Notes under the pieces: generated by a model
Told to the model about the DNA's origin: nothing
What the model saw: the letters and a program-made list of their open reading frames with translations, nothing else
The model's database searches: none
Shown here: positions 29,601 through 35,776 of the stretch, piece by piece
Numbering within the stretch: position 1 is the first letter of the stretch
Layout of the letters: each line of letters starts with the position of its first letter
Position numbers and translations under genes: made by a program
From: Pseudoips prasinana
Lineage: Eukaryota; Arthropoda; Insecta; Lepidoptera; Nolidae
Direction of reading: 5' to 3'
NCBI GenBank assembly: GCA_951640165.1
Contig: OX621237.1
Location: 10,230,001 to 10,294,000, forward strand
Length of the DNA: 64,000 bases

Positions 29601-32600
29601 ACACTTTGAGACAAACCAATAATTTAAAAAATGTAGTATCTAGTAATGAAACTATTGTGTTTATTCGAACGGATTCTGTACATAATTACTATTTTAATAT
29701 TAAGCGATTCATTTTTAACTTTTAAAATCATTCGGAATATTATTGCAATGAGTAATTTTGTATTAAATAAATAAAAGGTTTATGGGGAATTTAGCTGGGC
29801 CGCCATAAAATTTTAGTTAATCACTTTTAAGGCGTAAATACAGCCATACTATCTCCGAATGCATCCCACGTATTTTTTTTTTCATATGAGTTTGTCCGAC
29901 ACAAAATATAAATGCATCAAAAATAATACACGAAGGAAACAGCTTTTCAGCATTCAAAATTGAGATCGCTTTATAAGCTAGGACCCGATTGTACCTACCT
30001 ATAATCTCGTCTTATCGCAAAATGCGATCTATTCTGGACAGCGCAGTTGGATGTACTAAAAGACTGAGGAAGGAAATACGATTGTTGGCAGTGTGTTTAA
30101 GTTTAAAGTGTACTCCATCTGTCTTTATAATTTGAGCTTAATTTATTTTAGAACTTTAGAAGGGTTATGATCGAAAATTATTAAAACGTTTAATTAATAT
30201 TTTTACATCTTTAACTGCACCTAACAATGATTTTGAAGATCGCATAACATTCTAATTATATAGTTACATTAAAACGTTACCGTATTAGGATCTTTAAGTA
30301 CGAAGTCCACGATAGCCTTCTTCATACTCATCATGAAGTCTTCCCGCATCTCATCGGTGCATAAGAACAACGTATCCTTCCATTTCTTCAGTTTTGCAGA
30401 TATTAAATTGTGAACTCTGTAAATACAAAGGGCGTTCAATATAAATTGCTAAAACCATACTATGTACAGCCTATGTACAGACGCCAGCACATCCAGCTAC
30501 CCTAATCTGTAATTTTTTTTACAGATATTCAACTTATGCTTTGTGATAAAGTTTTAGTATTCACTTTCAATTGGGAAAATTTGACAGATTGGGGTAGCAT
30601 GATGTGCAGGCGTTTTTACATTAAAAAGTACCTAAATACTCTCTAGCATAACTGGATCATATCTCAGACACCAAAAAATAAAAAATCAATTATTTTATAG
30701 TAGACAAAATTATACTACGGAACAATTTAATCGAGATATACTGTTGGTCTAGTGGTTCCCGACCCTGACTGCTAAGGCAGAGGACGTAGGTTCGATTCCC
30801 ACCCAGTGCAAATATGAGTGACGGGCACGCTAATGTTTTCAGTGCCTGTATATAATTTAGTTATAATACGTACAAATGTATTTAGAAATTTACAAGGAAA
30901 TTTATCGGTTGTCTGGTTTTGCCTATGGTACAGGCTCTGCAGTTAATTGGGAATCAAATGGCATTGCGTAAATTATGCACGGTATTCTGCAGTTGCTCAC
31001 TGATATGCCGAATTTAAACGTGAAAGAATATCCACCAAAGGAAATAGACAACAACAAAATGATTAAGAGTTAGAAACAGTGTTTGAACAGATGGTCGAAT
31101 TACGATACATTTTATTGCAGAAGAAACGAAAGTTTTGACAGGTAGTGTGCATAATATTTTAATGTTCGCTTGCATCTGAAGGAAATCATCTGAAACATCT
31201 GAGAGGAATGATGATGAAGTGTAGAGTTTTTTGGAAAGTGAATTTTAAGCTTCGAATAGCTGAATATAATAGGTCTTTACCTATGAAATTGCCGTTTTGT
31301 ATGAAAAAATTTAAACGAATTTTTTTCATGAATTTTTTTATTTGTATTAATCGAAGTAATCACCCATGCAATCAATGCATCTTTGCCATCGCAGTGGCAG
31401 TTTATTGATGCCCTTCTTAAAGAAATCAGCTGGACGGGAGGCAACAAATTCTTCAAAGGCATTTTGTACTGCCTCTCGGGTATTGAATTTTTTTCCCGCC
31501 AAGAAGTTATCCAAATTCTGGAAAAAGTAGTAGTCTGTAGGCGCAAGGTCTGGTGAGTAGGGCGGATGACGGAGAGCTTCCAACCCCAGTTCTTGCAACT
31601 TGGAGACCGTCTGCTGTGCAGTATGAGGTCGCGCGTTGTCGTGCAGGAGCAGCGGAGACGAGCGATTGACCAATGCTGGTTGGAGATGCGCCAGCTTCTC
31701 CATCATTGTGCTCAGTTCTTCACAGTACACATCTGCAGTAATGCTCACCCCGTTTGGTAAGAAGCTGTGATGAATCACACCGGCGCTAGACCACCAAACA
31801 GTGACCATCACTTTTCTAGGGGTAAGTTTTCGTTTAGAGCACGTCTCGACGCGTACTTCGCGCTGGCGATCATTGAGTTCGTGGGGCACCCATTTGTGAA
31901 GCTTTTTTACCTTGCCAATTTGACGCAAATGGACCAATATTGTTTTGACGCTAACGTCGAAAGCTGCTGCTAATTCAGCCGTAGATTGTGTATCATCAGC
32001 TTCCACAACCGCCTTTAATTCGTCATTGTCGACCAAAGTCTTCGGACGACCGCGAGGTTCATTTTTCAGGTCGAAATTTCCAGAACGGAAGCGAGCAAAC
32101 CAATAACAGGTGGTGCGTTGGTTTGTAGTGTTAGCTCCGTAAACGTCGTTGATGTTGCGTGCCGCTTGTGCCGCGTTGCTGCCACGACGGTACTCATATT
32201 CCATAATTACTCGAATTTTTAACGTATCCATGATGACGAAAAAGATTGAAATGCGATGAAAATGTAACACTAATCAATAAAGAAATGACTACTTTTGGAA
32301 AAAAGAATCCATGTTTTTAAAATAAAATTAATTTGAAATTAGAATTCTTAGCCAAACAAAAATTATTTTGATTTGAAATGGCCAGTACTGCAGAACGGCA
32401 ATTTCATAGGTAAAGACCTAATACAAAAATTCTCGGTCATACTTAGAGCGCAATATCGAACGTATAGCAACAACTACAATACAAAACAGATAACCTATAA
32501 AGTTTTTAAATGGAAGTGTTTTCACGCCTACTTCCCGTTGGTGAAATTATTACTTACCACCAGTAAGACAGTTAGACCATAAGACAAATTGTATTGCCAT

Positions 32601-34324
32601 TTCCTTCTTATAGAATTTTTACTCCTTGTAGATATATTTACATAAAAAAATAACGAACAATTGCAATTCAAACTTGGATCACTATGGAACCCTGGTTCTC
32701 TGTTCACCCCTAGAACCTTTTCAGGCTTGCAATATAATAAACGACTTGATCTCTCGTAACCCCTCGATTTAATTTTACCTCTGTTTGTTATTTCACTCCT
32801 GAATTTTGGATTCCATCCCTTTTTTACAACGGGATATATACTCCCTCATTTTACATTAGAAACTTCATTCGACTATGTAACTGTATCACCCATATCTGTT
32901 TACGCTATTACTGTTCAGCCCACGATTTTTCTATAAGATATCAAACCTCAGTATGATCCTATTGTCCAAAGGCGCTACATGTATCGTATCGATCCCGTAA
33001 CGTAGATAGTAGTAATATCGAAGTAAGTTTTGTTCTTCGCCCGAGGGTGTTAGTTCCATATCACCAGCTTCCTCTGTCGGTTTATACTGGCATATCAAGT
33101 TGACTAGCTTCGCCCGAAATTCTTCCCGCGCTTTCCTCATGGCAGTGAAACTTTGCATCACTTGAAATAAAATAAAAGGCTGGGTAAAGTGTAAAAACTA
33201 CCATTATGTCATAGTTGAGACTCGTCTTTAATGTAAAGTTATATACCTATATGTATTACCTGTGGTAACCTAATGAACGATAGCAACCCTAGGCTTTACC
33301 AAAGTGGCCAAGCTATTTAAAAAATATATCTTACGAGTTTTTCTGCCAGAAAAGTCAAATAACAAACTATCGCTAAATTCACTAAAGGATTGCAATTTCT
33401 TGCCATCACTCCAGAAAATAGCGATACAGTTAGATTCGGTTACCTACTTGACTAAGGCCTCTGCGCACAATATTAATTTTACTGGCAATTTACCCTAACT
33501 CGCAAGCAATCATACCGCATGGAACCCTTACATCTAATGAGATACCATTCTTCCTTGTTTGTGTTCTACCTCCTGTGATTACATCATTTGATTTTATGCC
33601 CACATGTACCTACTTTCTATCATCGCACCTCTAGTCACTAAGAGGAACTTCACCCTTCCAACCATTAACGGTCTCTTCCTCAAAACTTCCTCATATTTAC
33701 GACGAGATTTTAGAATGAGCTCCCTATCATATGTACTTATAGACTACAGTAGATAGTCCTTCTAAAAAGCAGAAATAAGGTGTCTAAAGAATCGGCACTG
33801 CACGACTAATTCCCCGTGAAACACTTTCGTGACATGTCACCCTCGTTCAGTTGAAATACGTAGTAGGAATTTAAATACCGTTATAGATACAGGACTATAA
33901 TATTGTATAATAAGAAGAGTCAATCGGATTTTTGCACTAAAACAACGTTCCGCATGCAAACTGGGACCAAGCTGAATAACATTTTAGTGTAGGTAAGTAT
34001 AACCTACCTACGTGTAAAAGCTGGATGATCATAACAACTAAGTATGTATGATTCTCAGAGACAAGTAATAAAAAAGTAGGTACCGGTAGATCTCTTCTTC
34101 GTACTAGTACTTGGTCCGTGCATTTTTCTCTTTTTAGTAGGCGGCGGAGGCAATTTTAATACTTCCTCTGGCAATGAAAATAATGGCCGCGCTCTTACTT
34201 TAAAGTCTTCTGGCATTACGGCTTTTGGGATTTCAGGCAATTTTACGTCAGAGTTTCCCGAAGAACATTGGTTCTTCTTGAACCCTACCTTGCTGCCTCT
34301 CCTCATTGTGTCTCTTAAAAACAT
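559..34324 (-). CDS. Axonemal inner-arm dynein heavy chain, DNAH3/7/12 group (N-terminal 2,403 codons; 3' part outside window)
   Basis: ATP-driven microtubule motor of the axonemal inner arm; in insects it would act in sperm flagella and ciliated sensory neurons. I placed 45 coding exons totalling 7,209 nt (2,403 codons), each with GT donor, AG acceptor and matching phase. Walker A motifs are GPAGTGKT (AAA1, about residue 1292), GMPLSGKT (AAA2, about 1573), GPTGTGKS (AAA3, about 1941) and GLGGSGRQS (AAA4, about 2305). The ATG at 34324 has an in-frame stop a few codons upstream, which supports this start. The short tail (AAA1 P-loop near residue 1290, against about 1850 in outer-arm and cytoplasmic chains) and phrases such as [28 protein letters not shown] and [13 protein letters not shown] point to the DNAH3/7/12 group. 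I cannot say which member by eye. AAA5, AAA6, stalk and C-terminus are off the left edge. Confidence 0.96.
670..1123. other. Dynein intron between exons 44 and 45, nothing recognised
   Basis: 454 bp of AT-rich intron with consensus-like splice sites at each end. No element or exon seen. Confidence 0.5.
1377..1673 (-). mobile_element. tRNA-headed SINE, minus strand
   Basis: On the minus strand the head reads like a tRNA promoter: A box around TGGTTGGTAGATG and B box GGTTCGATTCC, then a body with catgaacatgtctgtttgtc and a tail with cagttatctggtttcc. The same body and tail occur at 58238-58490 (plus) and 59333-59585 (minus), so this is a dispersed family. It lies in the dynein intron between exons 43 and 44. 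Ends are approximate. Confidence 0.75.
2150..2375 (+). repeat. GC-richer repeat-like fragment, probably a retrotransposon 3' end
   Basis: Stands out from the AT-rich intron by composition and ends with ccggaaaccacacgg, a phrase I associate with dispersed lepidopteran repeats. There is no second copy in this window, so the repeat call rests on memory and composition only. Confidence 0.35.
3112..3240 (-). other. Short open coding-like segment of unknown origin
   Basis: The minus strand is open for about 42 codons ending in TAA at 3112-3114 and contains [18 protein letters not shown] followed by PRIEDAA. It lies in the dynein intron between exons 41 and 42 and does not resemble dynein. It could be a degraded exon or transposon fragment. 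I do not recognise it. Confidence 0.2.
3283..8466 (-). CDS. Dynein heavy chain exons 34-41: AAA3
   Basis: Exons: 8353-8466, 8091-8198, 7814-8011, 7605-7728, 7184-7359, 6811-6962, 6010-6157, 3283-3492 (about residues 1813-2222). Walker A GPTGTGKS is in exon 36, [20 protein letters not shown] in exon 37, Walker [11 protein letters not shown] in exon 38, [20 protein letters not shown] in exon 39, [17 protein letters not shown] in exon 40 and [15 protein letters not shown] in exon 41. AAA3 nucleotide state gates the motor. The intron between exons 40 and 41 (3493-6009) is swollen by two TIR elements and a palindrome. Confidence 0.95.
3725..3784. repeat. Perfect palindrome, 27-bp arms and 6-bp spacer
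   Basis: Arms 3725-3751 and 3758-3784 are exact reverse complements; the spacer is gttaat. It lies in the dynein intron between exons 40 and 41. It could be a tiny foldback element or the footprint of one. Confidence 0.85.
3992..4976. mobile_element. Non-autonomous DNA transposon with TTA target duplication (PIF/Harbinger-like)
   Basis: Termini are inverted repeats beginning cgcccgaaattaataaacg (about 22 bp). TTA flanks both sides (3989-3991 and 4977-4979), as expected for the PIF/Harbinger superfamily. The 985-bp interior has no transposase-like reading frame. The family assignment rests on the duplication and the TIR only. Confidence 0.6.
5321..5913. mobile_element. TIR element of about 593 bp
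   Basis: Ends are cttatttaaaa and its reverse complement. Subterminal inverted pieces (gccgctcaaccatgg at the left, catggttaagcggc at the right) are also complementary. The interior repeats variants of 'ggtttaa' and 'gttgagc'. No coding capacity. Superfamily unknown. Confidence 0.5.
6480..6625 (-). mobile_element. tRNA-headed SINE fragment
   Basis: On the minus strand there is an A-box-like GGCGCAGCGGCTAAG and, some 65 nt later, a B-box-like TGATTCGATTCC, followed by a T/A-rich tail. It sits in the intron between dynein exons 39 and 40. Boundaries are approximate. Confidence 0.5.
8725..11676 (-). CDS. Dynein heavy chain exons 29-33: AAA2 nucleotide-binding module
   Basis: Exons: 11554-11676, 10592-10752, 9947-10118, 9386-9568, 8725-8856 (about residues 1556-1812). 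Walker A is GMPLSGKT in exon 29, after [12 protein letters not shown]. Exon 30 contains [20 protein letters not shown], exon 31 [19 protein letters not shown] and PAT at the end, and exon 32 opens [14 protein letters not shown]2 binds ATP with a regulatory, mostly non-hydrolytic role. A plus-strand retrotransposon fragment and a 5S-like SINE sit in the introns. Confidence 0.95.
8975..9215 (+). mobile_element. 5S-rRNA-like SINE, copy 1
   Basis: Contains gcatagatgggtgaccgc, which resembles the 3' half of eukaryotic 5S rRNA (tagatgggggaccgc), followed by cttcggagggcac and a body ending aactcttgacactagggt. A diverged copy with the same order lies in opposite orientation at 16345-16580. The 5S-like segment suggests a SINE3-type, 5S-derived promoter. 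It is not a functional 5S gene because the 5' half is missing or unrecognisable. Confidence 0.6.
9569..9946. other. Dynein intron between exons 31 and 32
   Basis: No clear element. Near 9870-9920 the minus strand reads ctagtggttagtgaactc, which faintly resembles a tRNA-type A box, so a decayed SINE head is possible. Confidence 0.3.
10753..11553. other. Dynein intron between exons 29 and 30, nothing recognised
   Basis: About 800 bp of AT-rich intron without a recognisable exon, inverted repeat or coding remnant. Confidence 0.45.
11815..12515 (+). mobile_element. 3' fragment of a jockey-like non-LTR retrotransposon
   Basis: A plus-strand frame at 11859-12215 (118 codons) contains [18 protein letters not shown] and ends [10 protein letters not shown], the pattern found at the C-terminus of jockey-type ORF2 downstream of the reverse transcriptase. 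The element at 45640-47165 has the cognate REKFKEVNILTVPSQYMYE. It is inserted antisense in the dynein intron between exons 28 and 29 and followed by an AT-rich tail with repeated ataa. Severely 5'-truncated. Confidence 0.7.
12519..15647 (-). CDS. Dynein heavy chain exons 24-28: AAA1, the main hydrolytic site
   Basis: Exons: 15511-15647, 15199-15429, 14524-14689, 13517-13662, 12519-12644 (about residues 1287-1555). Exon 24 has the Walker A motif [10 protein letters not shown]. Exon 25 has the Walker B motif CFDEFNRID and the motif [18 protein letters not shown]. Exon 26 has [19 protein letters not shown] and ends SSQSHYDYG. Exon 27 opens MRAVKSVL. In place of the usual LPLFEGI the junction of exons 27 and 28 reads LFM-GIIGDLF. 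AAA1 is the site of ATP hydrolysis that drives stepping, and all key residues are present, so a working motor is expected. Confidence 0.96.
12645..13516. other. Dynein intron between exons 27 and 28
   Basis: No element identified with confidence. The stretch 12677-12900 is less AT-rich and open on the minus strand for 67 codons, but the product resembles nothing I know; it may be an unclassified repeat. Confidence 0.35.
13663..14523. other. Dynein intron between exons 26 and 27, nothing recognised
   Basis: 861 bp, AT-rich, no recognisable exon or repeat. Confidence 0.45.
15004..15161 (-). mobile_element. Short Helitron-like element, minus strand
   Basis: Read on the minus strand it starts near ttataaaggcgaaagattgtg, contains aaatttggtatggagttagctg and ends cacagctagt. 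The same 5' block, middle and CTAGT end occur at 40732-40887 and 61290-61440. The lack of TIRs and the CTAG-T end fit the short non-autonomous Helitrons common in Lepidoptera. Confidence 0.65.
16345..16580 (-). mobile_element. 5S-rRNA-like SINE, copy 2 (opposite orientation)
   Basis: Minus strand carries gctcgcggccagtccatag then atgggtgaccgcg, gtgcttcggagggcac, ggttgtagccatt and a long body ending gggtaaccactgccc. It matches the copy at 8975-9215 in order with scattered substitutions and extends further 3'. Located in the intron between dynein exons 23 and 24. Confidence 0.6.
16653..24992 (-). CDS. Dynein heavy chain exons 9-23: tail end and linker (DHC_N2-type region)
   Basis: Exons: 24745-24992, 23747-23968, 22393-22474, 22191-22315, 21376-21553, 20909-21030, 20554-20838, 20357-20479, 19949-20102, 19532-19758, 19028-19172, 18780-18908, 18343-18505, 17671-17786, 16653-16809. 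This is about residues 462-1286. Family landmarks are [14 protein letters not shown] (exon 15), [20 protein letters not shown] (exon 17), [20 protein letters not shown] (exon 18), [16 protein letters not shown] (exon 19) and [15 protein letters not shown] (exon 22). The linker swings across the AAA ring to produce the power stroke. Phases chain without a break: for example exon 18 ends with AG and exon 19 opens with A to give the Arg of PLR. I see no stop or frameshift. Confidence 0.95.
16914..16950. repeat. Hairpin, 17-bp arms
   Basis: acgtggagacatgggta is followed, after ctt, by its reverse complement with one mismatch. Short palindrome in the intron between dynein exons 22 and 23. Confidence 0.75.
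22562..22645 (-). mobile_element. SINE tail fragment
   Basis: gtgtactatggcaaccagatagctgatt on the plus strand matches the reverse complement of the tail of the SINE family at 58238-58490. The tRNA-like head is missing. Confidence 0.5.
22914..23513 (+). mobile_element. 'gggttccgtagcc' lepidopteran repeat, copy 1 (about 600 bp)
   Basis: Starts agggttccgtagccaaatgg and ends with gctacggaaccct followed by gagtctgactcgcacttggc; the first and last 13 bp of the core are inverted repeats. Shares block order with copies at 36463-36731 and 47533-48045. An internal poly(C) run (23282-23295) lies just before ctgtaacttctaaaataag in every copy. No coding capacity. Confidence 0.75.
23969..24744. other. Dynein intron between exons 9 and 10, nothing recognised
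   Basis: 776 bp, AT-rich. A plus-strand open frame near 24423-24683 has no similarity I can see. Confidence 0.45.
24993..25528. other. Dynein intron between exons 8 and 9, nothing recognised
   Basis: 536 bp of AT-rich intron without a recognisable exon or repeat. Confidence 0.45.
25529..34324 (-). CDS. Dynein heavy chain exons 1-8: N-terminal tail
   Basis: Exons in transcript order: 34084-34324, 32947-33160, 30281-30416, 28778-28944, 27274-27427, 26488-26637, 25732-25923, 25529-25657. Exon 1 encodes a basic, proline-rich leader ([10 protein letters not shown]) and ends one base into a codon that exon 2 completes. Exon 2 carries [12 protein letters not shown], exon 4 ends in WWKQF, and exon 5 opens with DLRLISMKD; this tail pattern is shared by short-tailed inner-arm chains. 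The tail binds intermediate and light chains and docks the motor on the A-tubule. Introns here are the largest in the gene and contain a mariner, a foldback element and SINEs. The acceptor of exon 2 (33160/33161) is the least certain junction. Confidence 0.9.
26228..26295 (+). mobile_element. RTE retrotransposon 3' end fragment
   Basis: Contains ggaggcttttgtccagcagtgg, matching ggaggcctttgtccagcagtgg at the 3' end of the RTE element at 50090. Only the last few dozen bases of the element remain. Confidence 0.65.
26638..27273. other. Dynein intron between exons 5 and 6, nothing recognised
   Basis: 636 bp of AT-rich intron without recognisable features. Confidence 0.45.
28078..28124. repeat. 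Hairpin with 19-bp perfect arms
   Basis: agcttttcgggcagaaggg (28078-28096) and its exact reverse complement (28106-28124) are separated by 9 bp. Unusually GC-rich for this intron. Possibly a small foldback element. Confidence 0.85.
28236..28626. mobile_element. Foldback/MITE element of 391 bp with AATT duplication
   Basis: Long inverted terminal repeats (about 70 bp) begin taatcgtgcgacgggtttca. AATT flanks both ends (28232-28235 and 28627-28630). The middle holds a second inverted repeat built on cccattggattcatcggct (about 28447-28494). TAA microsatellites sit at the inner edge of both arms. No coding capacity. Confidence 0.7.
28945..30280. other. Dynein intron between exons 3 and 4, nothing recognised
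   Basis: 1.3 kb. A plus-strand open frame at 29287-29511 has no recognisable similarity and unconvincing composition. Confidence 0.4.
30481..30613. mobile_element. Small MITE, copy A (133 bp)
   Basis: Ends acgccagcacatcc and gatgtgcaggcgt are inverted repeats that extend into ctaccctaatctgt / acagattggggtag. A relative with the same termini and caattgaaag in the interior is at 41053-41175. Confidence 0.6.
30737..30985 (+). mobile_element. tRNA-headed SINE, plus strand
   Basis: A-box-like GTTGGTCTAGTGGTTCCC and B box GGTTCGATTCCC with body and tail (gtctggttttgcctatggt, caggctctgcagttaattggg) related to the SINE at 58238-58490. Not a tRNA gene: it has an extended body, and the head does not close into a clean acceptor stem by eye. 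Confidence 0.65.
31272..32418 (-). mobile_element. Mariner element, internally deleted, TA duplication
   Basis: 1,147-bp element with about 28-bp terminal inverted repeats starting ggtctttacctatgaaattg, flanked by TA at 31270-31271 and 32419-32420. It carries a transposase frame in the same orientation as the dynein gene and lies in the intron between dynein exons 2 and 3. TIRs differ by only a few bases, so insertion is fairly recent. Confidence 0.9.
31347..32270 (-). pseudogene. Mariner transposase, frame open but catalytic core incomplete
   Basis: Open for 307 codons; the natural start is probably the Met of [17 protein letters not shown] at 32231, giving about 294 residues against roughly 340-350 for mariner transposases. 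The N-terminal double helix-turn-helix region is present ([30 protein letters not shown]). The second and third catalytic aspartates are present in HDNARPH and LAPTDYYFF with 34 residues between them, the mariner D34D spacing. The segment that should hold the first aspartate (TGDEKW-type) is missing between [11 protein letters not shown] and [15 protein letters not shown]. It should therefore be inactive although no stop interrupts it. Confidence 0.88.
33161..34083. other. Dynein intron 1, nothing recognised
   Basis: 923 bp between exons 1 and 2, somewhat less AT-rich than other introns. No element seen. Confidence 0.45.
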
Positions 34325-35776
34325 AATTTTATAAGTTCAACATACTACTAAGTTAACTTTATACGAGCTTTTGTTGGGCTGTCAAGGAACACCATCAAAA
34401 CGGTGTCGCATCTTAAGGAAAGACAAAAAGCATTGGTTGCGACAAATTGATCTCTGTAAGAAACTCAGCAGCGGGCACTAATATTATTTAGTTCCTGTAC
34501 CTCATATAGTTCTATCTGGACACCATGGAAAATCATGCTATTAATGTGTCATCAAAGAAAAAAATTATATGTCTCGTCATCAGCCACGTTGACTATTTAC
34601 TTATAATTGTGATTTTCGTATAAGGTTTTTCGTTTACTATTAATATTATTGAATATTCGATGTCCGAAAGTACAAGTGTCCAATGGTACAAAACAAAGCT
34701 ATCTTTACAGCTCTACAGTGCAATTAACAAAACGTTATTATTGACAGCTTTGGCGGTCTGCAATTTACGAAAATCTAAAATTACAGTAATTTTAATGCAA
34801 ATACTCAATATTACATATAGCTTCTAATACATAAGTTTTAGAAATTCATCCAAATAGTTCACCTGTTATAATTCCTTATTACCAAGGTAAGCACAGATGT
34901 AGATTTGTTTCTTGGTTAAGTACCTATAACTACACAATTTATTTTAAGCTATTTAATACTTATTTTACTCTAACAGAACACTAAAAATTAACTAAATTAA
35001 AATAAATTCATTTTACTTCTATAACAGGACGTGAAATTGTTATCGGGAAGTTATTGATTTCTCCATGACAACCTTATATTTCATAAGGTTTTTGTGGCCA
35101 GTATTTACAATTTGAAAAAGTTCTATAGTAAAACAGAAATTATGTGTCTATAAATGTCAGGTATCAGTCAGAAATCTTCATGTTATCATTATTTTTGTAG
35201 GTTATATTTATCTATCTGGAATATGAAGTTAAAAGTACAGTATAACACAAAGGTCAGTGACATAGCAAGGTTATAAAGTACTAATCCCAACACAATAACG
35301 CTCATAAATGTATAGGTTTCATTTGGCCTTCATAGTGCTTACAAATCTCATCTGTGCTGCTCTGATGATGTCATAGTTTGGCATTCTGGTAGTAGTGCTG
35401 TGAGTAAACAGACATAATCAAGAGTATAAGATTAATGCTTTATTAAAATTGAATTAATATTACATTTTTAGAAACAGATGAGCCACTAAGCATACCTGCC
35501 TTGAGTCTTGTGTGTGAGTTTTACTTGTGTTAAATGCAATACAGTGTACAATAGCTAACTTTTACTTTTGCTTTGTTACTGCCTTCCTATGTCACTATGG
35601 TAACTGTTGAATGTTCTATTTGCATGCAGAATGCACAGATAAATACAGCTGCCAGTTCTTTTTTGTATTTCAGTCTTTGTTATGCTAGATTATTAAAGTA
35701 AATATTTCAGAAAATCTTTCAACTTTCTGATTTTTTTTAAATGTGATTGTTATAAGTTATAATTTTGTTATTTCAG
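34325..35776. promoter_or_regulatory. Divergent intergenic region between the dynein and EF-Ts genes
   Basis: The dynein start (minus) and EF-Ts start (plus) face away from each other across 1.45 kb, so both promoters and 5' leaders should lie here. The EF-Ts ATG directly follows ttatttcag, a good splice acceptor, so a non-coding first exon upstream is likely. Initiator-like TCAGTC/TCAGTG occur at about 35164 and 35253. No TATA box position can be assigned with confidence. Confidence 0.4.

Noticed and set aside
30737..30830. tRNA gene
   Set aside because: Has A and B boxes but no convincing acceptor stem, and is followed by a SINE body shared with other copies.
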